Of a stretch of 64,000 bases of DNA, positions 33,794-44,699 are shown piece by piece. Position 1 is the stretch's first letter. Each line of letters begins with the position of its first letter. The translations under genes were made by a program, and so were the position numbers. The notes beneath the pieces are model-generated. The model worked only from the letters and a program-made list of their open reading frames with translations. It made no database searches and had not been told where the DNA came from. Source of the DNA: Pelobates cultripes (lineage: Eukaryota; Chordata; Amphibia; Anura; Pelobatidae); assembly GCA_933207985.1 (NCBI GenBank), contig OW240920.1:147013951-147077950 (forward strand). The letters run 5' to 3'.

Positions 33794-35589
33794 TGTAACG
33801 GTCTAACCCTCTCTGACCGTCTTGGGTTCCCTTTCTCCCAGTAGTTAGCAAATAATCCTTCCAGGCAGAGTGTAGGCACAAGCATAGCATAACCCCCCAC
33901 ACATGAGCCGAGGCTTAATGCTGGGTAGAGATCTATTTTATGGCACATACAGCAATAGTATTTATGCAGTATACAAACTCCTCCTCTGAGCCTGGGAGAT
34001 AATTGAGTTAGAGGCTGGGCTAAGCTCAATAATGTCCAGGACAGAAAAATACAACATTTTTAAAACACCACCAAAAGTACCCCCAAAATACATTGAAACC
34101 CCACATTGCTGGATAGCTGGGATCTGGGTGAACAATATATCCGAAAATCACCCAGATCCGTTTGGTGGTTCGTCAGTAACACTGCATCGAAGTTTTGACC
34201 AGTCTGCCACGAGGAGTAAGCTGAAAACAGTTTCAGAGAAAATGTGGCAAGAGCCGGTCTCAGTTCGTGGGGCTTTTTCCCGAACACCATAAGAGTCATG
34301 CGAACGTTGATTCATGGATGATGTTCCCCTCGTTCGGTAGTTTACTATTACCGAACGGTGTTCGTGAATACAAAATATTCCGCGAATGGGCTGTGTATGG
34401 AAGTTGACCGGGGTTCAGCAGAGTGCCTGGCCGAAAACAGTTCTAGGTACTTGACCAAGTCCCGCTGAGTGTATTCGTGTGTTAAGATCCATTGTTCTTA
34501 CCACGTGCATTCGACTGCACGAAATGGCGGCCACCCAATGTAGCGGATGGCACTGGGCTGTCCTGGGAATTGTATTGGTTGTGACTGCATTCGTGTAAAT
34601 GGCAAAGTTATATGTGTTAAATGTATTGTGTTCGTCTGATTGTTCGGTAGTTTCATTCCCTTAGTTTGTTCGAATGAAACTACCGAACAGTCAGACCTCC
34701 CCTGTGTGAAGTGTGCCTTCAATTACCCGTTGCAACATTGTTGCAAACGGGTAATTGACAAGCTAAGCAGCAGTCCTTTGTTCTCGGGGGTGGCCGCCAT
34801 TTGGGAAACGAACACGTGGCGGCGGCCATTTTAAAACTCCCGAACAGCGGTGTTTTGCCGTCGAGTGTCTGGAACTCAAATCGGACACTCGACTAGGCGA
34901 ACACCGCTGAGACCTCCACAAGCCCGGTCCGTTCGGTTCCAAACTACCGAACGGCCCCTCGTTCGGTAGATAGAACCAACCGAACGAGGGGATTCAGGCG
35001 AACCCTCCCCAGTCTCTGTAACTAGAGGCTTTCTTATGATTTATTCCCTTGTTCCAGGACCGACCGCAGGGCCCCATCGCATGGAGCTATTCGGCTATTC
35101 CTTCCAGCGCGGTCGGTCATTTTATTCCCTCCATGAATTTCCCAAACCCCTGGTCTGATCTGGGTGATTTTTGGATATGTTGTTCACCCAGATCAGGGCT
35201 ACCAGGGGATGTATAATTTAAAGTGGTACCCCTAGGTTTAGGGGTACATCCAGAAACGGGGGGAATTGGTGTCCTGGATAAGGGGATTATGATGCAGGCT
35301 GAGGGGAGGGGATGTGTGGGAGGTTACCGGAACAGGATTGGATACTGTAGTAATTGATGGAAATCCCTCCCTTGCATGGGAGCATGCTTTATAAGGCCAC
35401 TGTGAAATAAAGGTTTGTAGTTCTGCTCCTGTTGCTGTGTGTCGTCCAGTTATTGGGATTGCTGTTGGGATACTGTTGGATTATTTTACCTGCTGGACAC
35501 CTTACTTTGTGGATTTATAATTACTTGTTCCTGAGCCTCACTGGGATCTTAAGCGGAGATAATCTGTGGAATATTGTATCTCCGCTACA
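33794..35589 (+). mobile_element. LTR-like segment with dense hairpins
   Basis: It begins TGTAACGG and ends CTCCGCTACA, nearly inverted termini, and the end matches the LTR end at 52221-52230. Near the end are AATAAA (about 35406) and a TATA-like TTTATAAGG. Internal hairpins include GATCTGGGTGA/TCACCCAGATC at 34121-34158, the same hairpin reversed at 35157-35194, CGTTCGGTA/TACCGAACG at 34331-34357, arms of about 17 bp at 34640-34690, and TCAATTACCCG/CGGGTAATTGA at 34719-34758. No coding relic is attached, so it may be a solo or composite LTR. It could be two nested copies, since the GATCTGGG hairpin occurs in both orientations. Confidence 0.5.
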
Positions 35590-36482
35590 CCCAATACAGC
35601 ATTCGGCGGAATCCCTTTGATGTGGTTTTCAAATGCCCAGGGTGTTAATAACTTAATTGGTGCTCTAGGAGGGGGGTCTCTGTTCGGTTACCAAACAAAT
35701 GGGCGAACGAAGTGGGGAATTGGATGAAATAGTCGAACGAAGTCCATAAGATGGGGGTTTTCCTTCACAGAGAGCCCTGCCCAAACAAGCATACAGTCTA
35801 AAAGGAACCTCTGTGACTTCCGACATTGTGTCTAAAAATCTCTGTGTGTACCACCACTGCTGAGTGTCTGCTCCATATTTTCACTTCTAGATTAATGAAC
35901 ATTGTATCAGAACACTTAATGATGAGTAAAAATGATTATTATGAAAATTCCAGAGTTCTACAGCATAGGTACCCTCTGGATACTAAACGTCTTTGTGTAA
36001 ATACATTCTATATGGGAGATTTAGCAAAGTATCGTGTTCTGAGAAGTGGTGCAGTTATAATAAGGGAGGATTCGCCATTGGAACATGCCTGTTGATTTCA
36101 CTGCTTTCCATGATGATTGCCCACTTTTAGTACTTTGCAAAAAAATTTCAGAACACCTTGATATATCTTTGGCACATCTCAATGACACCACCGTGAATAC
36201 AGCATTGTTTTTGAGAAGGTACTTGGTGGAATCGTCTATCCATCTTTCTGTTACTTGAAGCTAAACCAACAAAAATCAGAGGCAGAATCTGGGAAGAGAA
36301 CATAGTGGCACAGTCACCTACCACATCTCATGGTGGGAATGTTTTATGAAGGAGCAAGGATAACTAAGCATCTGTTTACCTCATTATCTCACTGTGTTCT
36401 TATACTTTCCTGAGACAAGTTTACATTTATAGTTGTCACTGTTATATGATTTGTGATGCCAAATCTCCTTGTATAAACTGGG
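35590..36482. other. No gene recognised
   Basis: The first 200 bp could be leader sequence of the element to the left (CGAAC motifs continue to about 35745). The rest shows nothing I can support. Confidence 0.35.
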
Positions 36483-37222
36483 CAACGTTCTCAAGCAAAG
36501 TACAGAAAGAAGGAAAGAACAAGGCGATGGTGACACCTAATGTTCTAGTGATATGAACTGGCACATAGCAGACAATAAATATTACTAAAGACACTGTTAT
36601 GGTCCGTGCTGATTTATTCAGCATAATTTGACTGGTAGAGTTCATGGGATTCACTTTGAGAATATATCCACGTAAGAGACTGTAACATATAATTGTTATG
36701 CTGAATGGTACAAGGAGTCCAGAGAAGATAATCACCCAGTTCCACACGAAGAACAAAACCACCAGATCTGATTGATGACAACTTTTGTGGCTCCGTGAAT
36801 ATCTGAGGTTCTCATAGTAAATAAAAATGGAAATCCTTGGAAACAAAGACATCCCCAGACAATGAGGTAAAGTTTGGTGATGAATGACTTTTTGGTCAAA
36901 ATTGATCCTTTTATATTGTGAGCCACGGTGAAGTATCTGGGCAGACTGATCAAGGTGAGGAAGTAGATGCTCCCGTACATGTGAGCGCTCAGCAAGAAGA
37001 CTTTGAGTTGACAAAGGAAAGTAACGAAGATCCAGTCATCGGTCAAGAAATATGTAATGATCAGGGGAGTCACGGGTGTGATGATGGCATCTGCGATGGC
37101 CAAGTTGAACTGTAAGATCACAGTTGGATTCCATTGTCTGATCCGGAACCAAAAGATCCACAAACTGATACAGTTTAATTTGAATCCAACGAAGAACACA
37201 AAACTCATGAGTATAGGGATGA
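36483..37222 (-). pseudogene. Truncated duplicate of the P2Y-like GPCR
   Basis: About 740 bp align with 26091-26838 of the intact receptor on the same strand at very high identity. The copy starts within TM1, its first residues replaced by sequence reading through a 26-bp minisatellite. It ends after TM6/ECL3, lacking TM7 and the tail. A 7-bp deletion near 36780 in the ECL2 region shifts the frame. The HRY motif reads PRY, which would also disturb G-protein coupling. Two open pieces remain (36732-37322 and 36442-37014), but neither can make a seven-helix receptor. Confidence 0.92.
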
Positions 37223-37224
37223 AA

Positions 37225-38312
37225 GGGGAGAAAGAAAATTTAAATATAGACAGGAGCCGGGGAGAGAGAATATAGACAGGAGCTGGGGAGAGAGAATATA
37301 GACAGGAGCTGGGGAGGGACAATATAGACAGGCGTCAGTGAAGGAAAATATAGACAGGAGCCGGAGAGGGAGAATATAGACAGGATCCGGGAGTGAGAAT
37401 ATAGAATGGAGCTGGGGAGAGAGAAGCCGGGGAGGGAGACAGGAGCCAGAGAGGGAGAATATAGACAGGAGCCAAGGAGGGGGTGGGGAGTACAGACAGG
37501 AGTCAGGGAAGGAGAATATAGACAGGAGCCGGGGAGAGAGAATATAGACAGGAGCCAGGGTGGAAGATATAGACAGGAGCAGGGAGTGAGAATATAAACA
37601 GGAGCCAGGGAGGGAGACTATAGACAGAAGCAGGGAAGGGAGAATGTAGACAGGAGCCGGGGAGGAAAAATATAGACAGGAGCCGGGGAGGGAGAATACA
37701 GACATGAGCTGGGGAGAGAGAATATAGACAGGAGCAGGGAAGGGAGAATATAGACAGGAGCAGGGAAGAGAGAATATAGACAGGAGCAGGGGAGAGAGAA
37801 TATAGACAGGAGCAGGGAAGGGAGAATATAGACAGGAGCAGGGAAGAGAGAATATTGACAGGAGCCGGGGAGAGAGAATATAGACAGGAGCAGGGAAGGG
37901 AGAATATAGACAGGAGCAGGGAAGGGAGAATATAGACAGGAGCAGGGAAGAGAGAATATAGACAGGAGCAGGGAAGAGAGAATATAGACAGGAGCAGGGA
38001 AGAGAGAATATAGACAGAAGCAGGGAAGGGAGAATGTAGACAGGAGCCGGGGAGGGAAAATATAGACAGGAGCCGGGGAGGGAAAATATAGACAGGAGCC
38101 GGGGAGGGAGAATACAGACATGAGCTGGGGAGAGAGAATATAGACAGGAGCTGGGAAGGGAGAATGTAGACAGGAGCCGGGGAGGGAAAATATAGACAGG
38201 AGCCGGGGAGGGAGAATACAGACATGAGCTGGGGAGAGAGAATATAGACAGGAGCTGGAGGGGAGGGGGAATATAGACAGGAGCCGGGGAGAGAGAATAT
38301 AGACTTCTTTGA
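37225..38312. repeat. 26-bp minisatellite, about 42 copies
   Basis: The purine-rich unit is close to AATATAGACAGGAGCAGGGA plus AGGGAG, with CCGGGG/CTGGGG/CAGGGA variants. Multi-unit blocks recur, e.g. about 37620-37720 and 38010-38130. As 26 x 3 = 78, all three minus-strand frames are open, giving Pro/Ser/Leu-rich artefact ORFs (37205-38326, 37503-38225). The array abuts the receptor pseudogene with no visible spacer. Confidence 0.95.
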
Positions 38313-38950
38313 GTCTCTACCAACATGACAAGTAAAATCTAGTTAGACCCTGATTTACAAACCTGGTAAGTTATTTTCTTGATCTAGGAGATCTCAGTCC
38401 CTACACCTGCCCTTTTCTCTCAGAATTCGGAATCAGGATGGAGAAAATATGAAGTTATTCAAATCACGTACTAGAGGAGCGATTGGCATGCAGTGAACAG
38501 ACAACAGCAGAATTCAAAACTACTGATAAATATCTGAAATGAGAAGTTAGAACATCCTGAACGAGATAATAAATTGGTTAAAAATAAATCTTTATATACT
38601 GCAAGATGTCAAAGCAATTAATATAGCTCAACACAATGAATGCTTCCCCAACTTCACACATTGGAAAAGCACAGAATGGGCGGCCAATCAGGAGGAGGCA
38701 TAATGGCTTATCTTTAGATTGTAAACTTTTGAGTCAGACTCTCAAAACTGCCTGTATTTTGCTGTCTCTGTCAAACTATGTGTTGTTGCTTTAATTTATC
38801 AATAACGCCCAATTGCACGCTAATTGTGTCCAAATGCACACACAAAAATAATTATAATGATGAGATCAGACAAGAAAATATCTGTCTGTCTATTTATCTA
38901 TTCCTTTAAACGTTAATTCATTTCCTGAAGATTGAGGTATTAGGGAGAGC
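38313..38950. other. No gene recognised
   Basis: Unique-looking AT-rich sequence without an open frame of note. Confidence 0.35.
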
Positions 38951-38961
38951 GTTCCCTGCCC

Positions 38962-39123
38962 TCACACTACATCTCAAAATCCCAGACTGACATCGGCGCC
39001 TACTGGTGCGGTTCTTATATGATTTTTGGGGTTAAAAACGAGCGTCTGCTGTCCTACAGTCTGATAGTTTCTGAAGAAGTGAAAATGGCTGAGCAAACAG
39101 TACCTCAAATCGTGGTATTAAAA
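38962..39123 (+). pseudogene. Possible immunoglobulin V-like exon relic
   Basis: In plus frame the sequence reads SQTDIGAYWCGSY, a good match to the D-x-G-x-Y-x-C-x F-strand block of V-set domains. The YWCG form is typical of CD300/CMRF35 and polymeric Ig receptor families, cell-surface receptors of leukocytes and epithelia. A G-strand-like SYSLIVSEE follows about 19 residues later, then a TAG at 39121. The upstream half of the domain, including the first Cys, is not recognisable in frame. It is either a pseudogene fragment or chance similarity. Confidence 0.35.
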
Positions 39124-39860
39124 TAGTTCACTTAGTAACGTGGTAACATAACACAAAATGATAGTGCCGCTTCCTTCCTGCATTAACTACATCATTTCTA
39201 TTAGTTCTCTAAATCTAATAATGAATCTAATGTTTGAAATGAGCAAATCATTAAATATTGAATTATTATTCAATAAAATAAAGTTTCCTATGAGTGCGTT
39301 TACACTTGGCTTCATGGAGTCAGAATTAGTTTTTTTATTTGTGGTCGACCTCCACTGCAGACACAGGTAAGCCAGTGGAGATTGTAAGAGCACATGTTGT
39401 GCGTTGCTTTAGCTGCGGTACTTGGTGGCTGCAGACCGTCACAGCTAAGTAATATGGAAAGGCCATGGTTAACAGTGACGGGTAGGTGTAGCATTACCTG
39501 TTTACTGGCAGCCAACCATGCGAGGTGCAGGGAGAATTGGCTTAGAGGAAGGATGGATCGACTTCGAGAGAACCCAGAGAACTGGTGGCCAGTTGGCAAA
39601 TTAGTGAAGTCTATGCAAGCTGATTTCAGTGAAAGGCAAGAAAGTCCAGGTCAATATACAGCATACAGAGACCACCTGCTTCTCGGATCAGGTGGAGCCT
39701 GGGTCTGGACGGTGGAGCTTGTTTAACGCTATTAGGGCAATAGACAAATTGTAAAGTGAGGAACTGGGGAAATATTGAGGATTGGAAGAGCCTGTGTGAG
39801 ATATCTTTACTGTAATGGTCTGAAACATTGCTCGGAGAAGTCAGTCATCTATTTTTTACC
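39124..39860. other. No gene recognised
   Basis: The open frame at 39394-39726 has no domain I recognise and no supporting splice pattern. Confidence 0.35.
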
Positions 39861-39876
39861 AAGTGGCTGCTATTTT
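39861..39876. repeat. Target-site duplication, left copy
   Basis: AAGTGGCTGCTATTTT, repeated with one mismatch at 41305-41320. It flanks the LINE-like insertion. Confidence 0.8.
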
Positions 39877-41304
39877 TTTTTTTTTTTTTATAATTCTTTA
39901 TTTTAGTAGTGCATAGAAAGAAACATAAGCAGGTAGTGACATGACATTGATAAGTAATATGACAAAGTATATTGCAGGTATACAACAGGTCATGTCTAAA
40001 GACTTGCACTTTTTTTTTAATAAACATTCAAAAAGTGAGAAACCTCGACATGCACAAAAAACATTGAGTAGAGATAATGGCAAGCTTGTATTATGCATGT
40101 CAAGAAGTCTAATCAGTTGTCAGTATACTAAACTAAGGTATGTTACTGCTTATACTTGGGCCACCGTGAGGAAGTTACAAGAGACTTTGAGAGATGCTGT
40201 ATGATTACCAGTGGCCTGGTTAGAAATACCGCCAGCTCATCTTTATAGTGACATATATGCTAGGAATGCATGATAGACAAGATATGTTGGAATTAAGACT
40301 AGGCGATCAGCTCAGAAACCAGCAAGATCACATACATTAAAAAAACAAACATTAGTAATAAATAAGAGTAAACAGTATGGAGGCTGTTGGGAGCTGGGTA
40401 ACTTAATGTGGTCTTGGGTGTTTGAAACCGAAGGTTAAAAAAAAAAAAAAAAAGAGTTCAGCCTATGCCGAGACTGGGTGTACTGAGTGGGCTGTGAGAG
40501 TTCTCCTGACCCAGGCCGAAGAGATGCTGATTGTGGCAAGTTGGGATTCCCCATTTTCGCACTCCCATCCCCAGATATGCTCAGGGAGCAACACGCCAGA
40601 TTTTGGGGCCTCTTCACGCCGTTTTCGCAAGGCTTTAGCCGTGGTTACACCCGAGATCAGAGCCAGTGGGTCGTCTTCTGGGATCTTTCCCTTCACGTCT
40701 CGCTGCTCAGGCTGATGAAGGGGCATGGACGCAGGTACCTTTCAGGATGTAGAAGTGCCGGGTCGGCGATTGGTAAGCCGAGCTGCATGTTTCTATCTCC
40801 CAGCTCTCTCCAGAGACGTATGCAGGGCTCTCCATAAGGCAGCAGAAAGACCTTCTTCCACCTCTTGTGTGCCTCTGCTGCCTCGTGTTGTTCAGGAACA
40901 TGAGGTGCCGCCATCTTAGGTGTGTTTAGCAGTCGGTGCTGATCGCCTTTGTGATTTAGCAGGTCTGGCAGAGAACTGTGATGGCGGAGATCGGGATGAC
41001 CGCTACCGGTCCAGAGGGACCAGTCAGTTGCTCCGTGGGAGAGCCAGTGAACAAGGAAGCAAGGAGGTGGTCGTCCACCCCGCTCCTCGCTCGACCAGGC
41101 CTCAAATTCTGGAGTCTCGATTGTTTGTTTCAGGCTTTAGTATTCCCGGATCTGGGCCCGGCACCAGCACCAGCTGTCAATTAAGTAGCAGATTATTGCA
41201 CCTGAGTTGGTACAGGCTCTGCCGAAATTCAGCTCTTTAAGCTAAAGCCCTCAGGGGCTGCTCAGACATGCGACTTGCCTGCATGGCGGTCCGGCCCCGC
41301 CCCC
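39877..41304 (-). mobile_element. Short L1-like/non-autonomous LINE insertion with poly(A) and 16-bp TSD
   Basis: The minus-strand 3' end is an AATAAAG signal near 39900 followed by a poly(A) tail (T-run at 39877-39889). The 5' end at 41304 is GC-rich (GGGGGCGGGGCCGG), like a LINE promoter region. Near-identical 16-bp direct repeats flank the unit, so it is a complete target-primed insertion of 1.43 kb. The only coding hint is a minus-strand frame 40914-40693 starting MAAPHVPEQ, possibly an ORF1 start. There is no reverse transcriptase. It fits an internally deleted, trans-mobilised derivative of a larger LINE. Confidence 0.75.
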
Positions 41305-41320
41305 AAGTGGCTTCTATTTT
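41305..41320. repeat. Target-site duplication, right copy
   Basis: AAGTGGCTTCTATTTT, one mismatch from the left copy at 39861-39876. Confidence 0.8.
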
Positions 41321-42435
41321 GGTGTTACTGCGTCTTTAAACTGTAACTGCTGTTGTGGCAAAGGAGTCCATTTAAAGTGTCACTTCCGCCTCCAAGATAA
41401 TTATTTCATAAAGATAGAATCTTTATAAAACAAACTCACACTGACTGTGATGGAATGTCACTGAAATTCCAACCAGCTGAAGAGATATACTGAGACTAAA
41501 TAGGGACTAGTTTGACATTGCCTTAGTATTTTTTCTCCGCTTAACACTTCTAGACACTGGACGGGAGCTACTGCCGAAGCTTGGTCACCCATGATGGCTG
41601 TAGGGAAATTAAGCTCCTTCTATGGAGGATTCCGCTGTCTCGCATGATTCTCCATATATCTCAATGCTGTTCTTTTGTGTATGCGCATGCGTACAGTCCC
41701 GATGTCGGCTCCGGGAAGCTGTAGCGCCAGGTAGTGAAGAGGAGCCATAGAGAGAGGATTGTGGTGCCTGCGAGGGACATGTTCAGGTTAGTAAATCCCA
41801 CCTTTGCCCGTCTCTTCCCCCGGCAGCCAGAACCCGTGTGGCAAGGTCACCGTCGTTGTAAATCCACTTTAATACGCTTCCCGTATGATTCAATACTGTT
41901 AGGGAAACGTTCTAAATGATTTGTCTACAGACGCCTCCATTAAAGTCTACGGGAATTTTTATAGATAATTTGGGAAGATTTGGGAAGTTTTTCTGACTGC
42001 ATTGAGATTCATTTTAAAAACTTATCTTAAAATATGAAATATATTCCCAGCCTTGAGTTTGTAATGTACATTCATTGCAACGAGTCGCCATTTCCTGTTA
42101 ATGCCACTGTACGTGTAAAGATTTTATCACTAAGTGTAAAACAGAAATTCTTCAGAAACTTGTCTAAACCTTGCCGTCTCCGGAAGGTGGTATTAACACT
42201 ATAACAATATCTGTTCCTTCACTAAACTATGAATTGGAGAAAACTAAAATAGACCAAACCAACAAGTATACCTGTGCGGTACAGAAATTGCAACATACAC
42301 GTGACTTTACTGGAAAAATCCTCTTTCTTTTGTATATAACGCAGACACCCCAAGTCTCCTTCATTCTGCATGGGGCTCCCTGACACTCTCATATCAGATT
42401 GTGTGTGTTTGTTTCCAGGATATTATACATGATTC
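41321..42435. other. No gene recognised
   Basis: Short frames (41734-41919, 42171-42383) lack motifs. No repeat structure is evident. Confidence 0.35.
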
Positions 42436-43420
42436 CTTCACACTCACTAAGCAGTGTGTGTATGTGTCAGTGTGTGAATCTGAGTGTTTGTGTCAGTGTG
42501 TGTGTGTATCTGTATGTCAGTGTGTGAATCTGAGTGTTTGTGTCAGTGTGTGTGTGTGTGTGTGTGTGTATCTGTATGTCAGTGTGTATCTGTGTGTTTG
42601 TGTCAGTTTGTGTGTATCTGTATGTCAGTGTGTGTATCTGTATGTCAGTGTGTGTATCTGTATCTGTGTGCTTGAGTCAGTGTGTGTATCTGTATGTCAG
42701 TGTGTATCTGTGTGTTTGTGTCAGTTTGTGTGTATCTGTATGTCAGTGTATGTATCTGTATCTGTGTGCTTGTGTCAGTGTGTGTGTGTGTGTATCTGTA
42801 TGTCAGTGTGTATCTGTGTGTTTGTGTCAGTTTGTGTGTATCTGTATGTCAGTGTGTGTATCTGTATCTGTGTGCTTGTGTCAGTGTGTGTATCTGTATA
42901 TCAGTGTGTATCTGTGTGTTTGTGTCAGTTTGTGTGTATCTGTATGTCAGTGTATGTATCTGTATCTGTGTGCTTGTGTCAGTGTGTGTGTGTGTATCTG
43001 TAAGTCAGTGTGTATCTGTGTGTTTGTGTCAGTTTGTGTGTATCTGTATGTCAGTGTGTGTATCTGTATCTTTGTGCTTGTGTCAGTGTGTGTATCTGTA
43101 TGTCAGTGTGTATCTGTATGTTTGTGTCAGTTTGTGTGTATCTGTATGTCAGTGTGTGTATCTGTATCTTTGTACTTGTGTCAGTGTGTGTGTATCTTTA
43201 TGTCAGTGTGTATCTGTATCTGTGTGTTTGTGTCAGTTTGAATGTATCTGTATGTCAGAGTGTATCTGTGTTTGTGTCAGTTTGTGTGTATCTGTATGTT
43301 AGTGTGTGTATCTAAATGTTTATGTCAGTGTGTGTGTATCTGTATGTCAGTGTGTGTATCTGAGTGTGTATGTGCCAGTGCGTTATCTGTGTATCAAGGT
43401 GTTCATACATGTTTGTGGGT
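42436..43420. repeat. TG-rich compound repeat
   Basis: Tandem blocks of GTGTGTATCTGTATGTCAGT and GTGTGTTTGTGTCAGTTTGT alternate, with longer blocks of roughly 120-130 bp recurring across the tract. Cys/Val/Ser-rich frames in all three plus phases (42401-43003, 42534-43241, 42682-43302) are compositional. Confidence 0.95.
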
Positions 43421-43931
43421 TCTGTGTGTCCGAGTGGGGGGAAGGTGGGAACGCTTATATTATTCATTATTTCAATGCACAGTGAATGCCTGTTTAGTGA
43501 ATAGACCCATTGAGTTGTCACTCCCAGTGAGCTTATCACAAGAATGAATGCACCTTGTCCCTGCGCCCCGAGCCCTCACGGTGACAAAACTGTCTATTTT
43601 TGGGCTATGTGTGGCCGACCACATATGATGTGCGATACAATAAACATAGCAAAGATGAGAAGATAGTTACATATACAGTTTTACTGATCGCTTAAAACCA
43701 CTTACTCTATTCTTTAATATTTAATTAATTAATTAGAATAATTTCACATGTGTACATCGGGGTGAACTGCACCAGGAGTGATGAAAGACTTTCAACTTGA
43801 GCTCACTGACACCACGCAAGGTCTGCATAACAAAATATTATAAATATCCATTACGTTTTATTACACTGACTTTGGCAGGGCAGGGGTTAACACCCCAAAA
43901 CAATAGCAATGCTTTAAATCTGAGATTATTC
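43421..43931. other. No gene recognised
   Basis: Nothing beyond short frames. Confidence 0.35.
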
Positions 43932-44220
43932 TTAAAGGGACACTATAGGCACCCAGACTACTTCAGCTCATTGAAGTGGTCCGGATGCAATGTCCAAGGT
44001 GATTATTGCAGTTTTCTAGAGGGTTAACTCCACCTCTAGTGGCTGTCTACCAGCCACCAAAAAGTCGCCTAAATGACGCTGGACGTTCTATACATGAAGA
44101 CATCCAGCGTCAATCAAATCCCCATAGAAAAGCATTAACAAAATGCTTTCCTATAGGGAATCCTAATGTGAACGCGGCATGTGCAATAGGACTCTCCCGC
44201 TGGCTGACGTTGAGTGTGTG
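43932..44220 (+). mobile_element. T2-like MITE, left end and interior
   Basis: Starts TTAAAGGGACACTATAGGCA. TTAA targets and TTAAAGG ends are features described for the T2/Kolobok-type MITEs of Xenopus. The matching right end is not seen before the Tc1 fragment, so the copy seems interrupted or truncated. Compare the complete copy at 47906-48202. Confidence 0.6.
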
Positions 44221-44225
44221 AGCTC

Positions 44226-44650
44226 TAAAGGCACGGGAAATCTTGATAAAATTGATGGCACGATGAATGCAGCATGTTATCAGAAAATACTGGCAGACAA
44301 TTTGCATTTTTTTGCTCAAAGGCTGCGCATGGGAAGCTCTTGGACTTTCTAGCATGACAATGACCCTAAGCACAAGGCCAAGTTGACCCTCCAGTGGTTA
44401 CAGCAGAAAAAGGTGTATGTTCTGGAGTGGCCATCACAGTCTCCTGACCTTAATATCATCGAGCCACTCTGGGAATATCTCAAAGGTTAATGCAAGACGA
44501 CCAAAGACTTTGCATGACCTGGAGGCATTTTGCCAAGATGAATGGGCAGCTATACCACCTGCAAGAATTAGGGGCCTCACAGACAACTATTACAAAAGAC
44601 TGCACACTGTCATGGATGCTAAAGGGGGCAATGCACCGTATAAGAACTAA
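44226..44650 (+). pseudogene. Tc1 transposase C-terminal fragment
   Basis: Broken plus-strand frames give [12 protein letters not shown] (second catalytic Asp), [19 protein letters not shown] (catalytic Glu) and a conserved C-terminal tail ending near NAPY. This is the end of a Tc1-family DDE transposase, a different lineage from the one at 29688-31245. An in-frame stop precedes the HDND block and a frame change follows LWEYLK. No terminal inverted repeats are seen on either side. Confidence 0.85.
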
Positions 44651-44699
44651 GGGTATGCAGACTATTGAACAGGGGTCCTTTAACTTTTTCTTTGTTACC

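Noticed and set aside
37205..38326. 373-codon Pro/Ser/Leu-rich minus-strand frame resembling a mucin-like protein
   Set aside because: Read-through of a 26-bp minisatellite, open in all three minus-strand frames.
42401..43547. Cys-rich frames resembling secreted Cys-rich proteins
   Set aside because: Compositional effect of TGTGTGT-type repeats, open in all plus frames.
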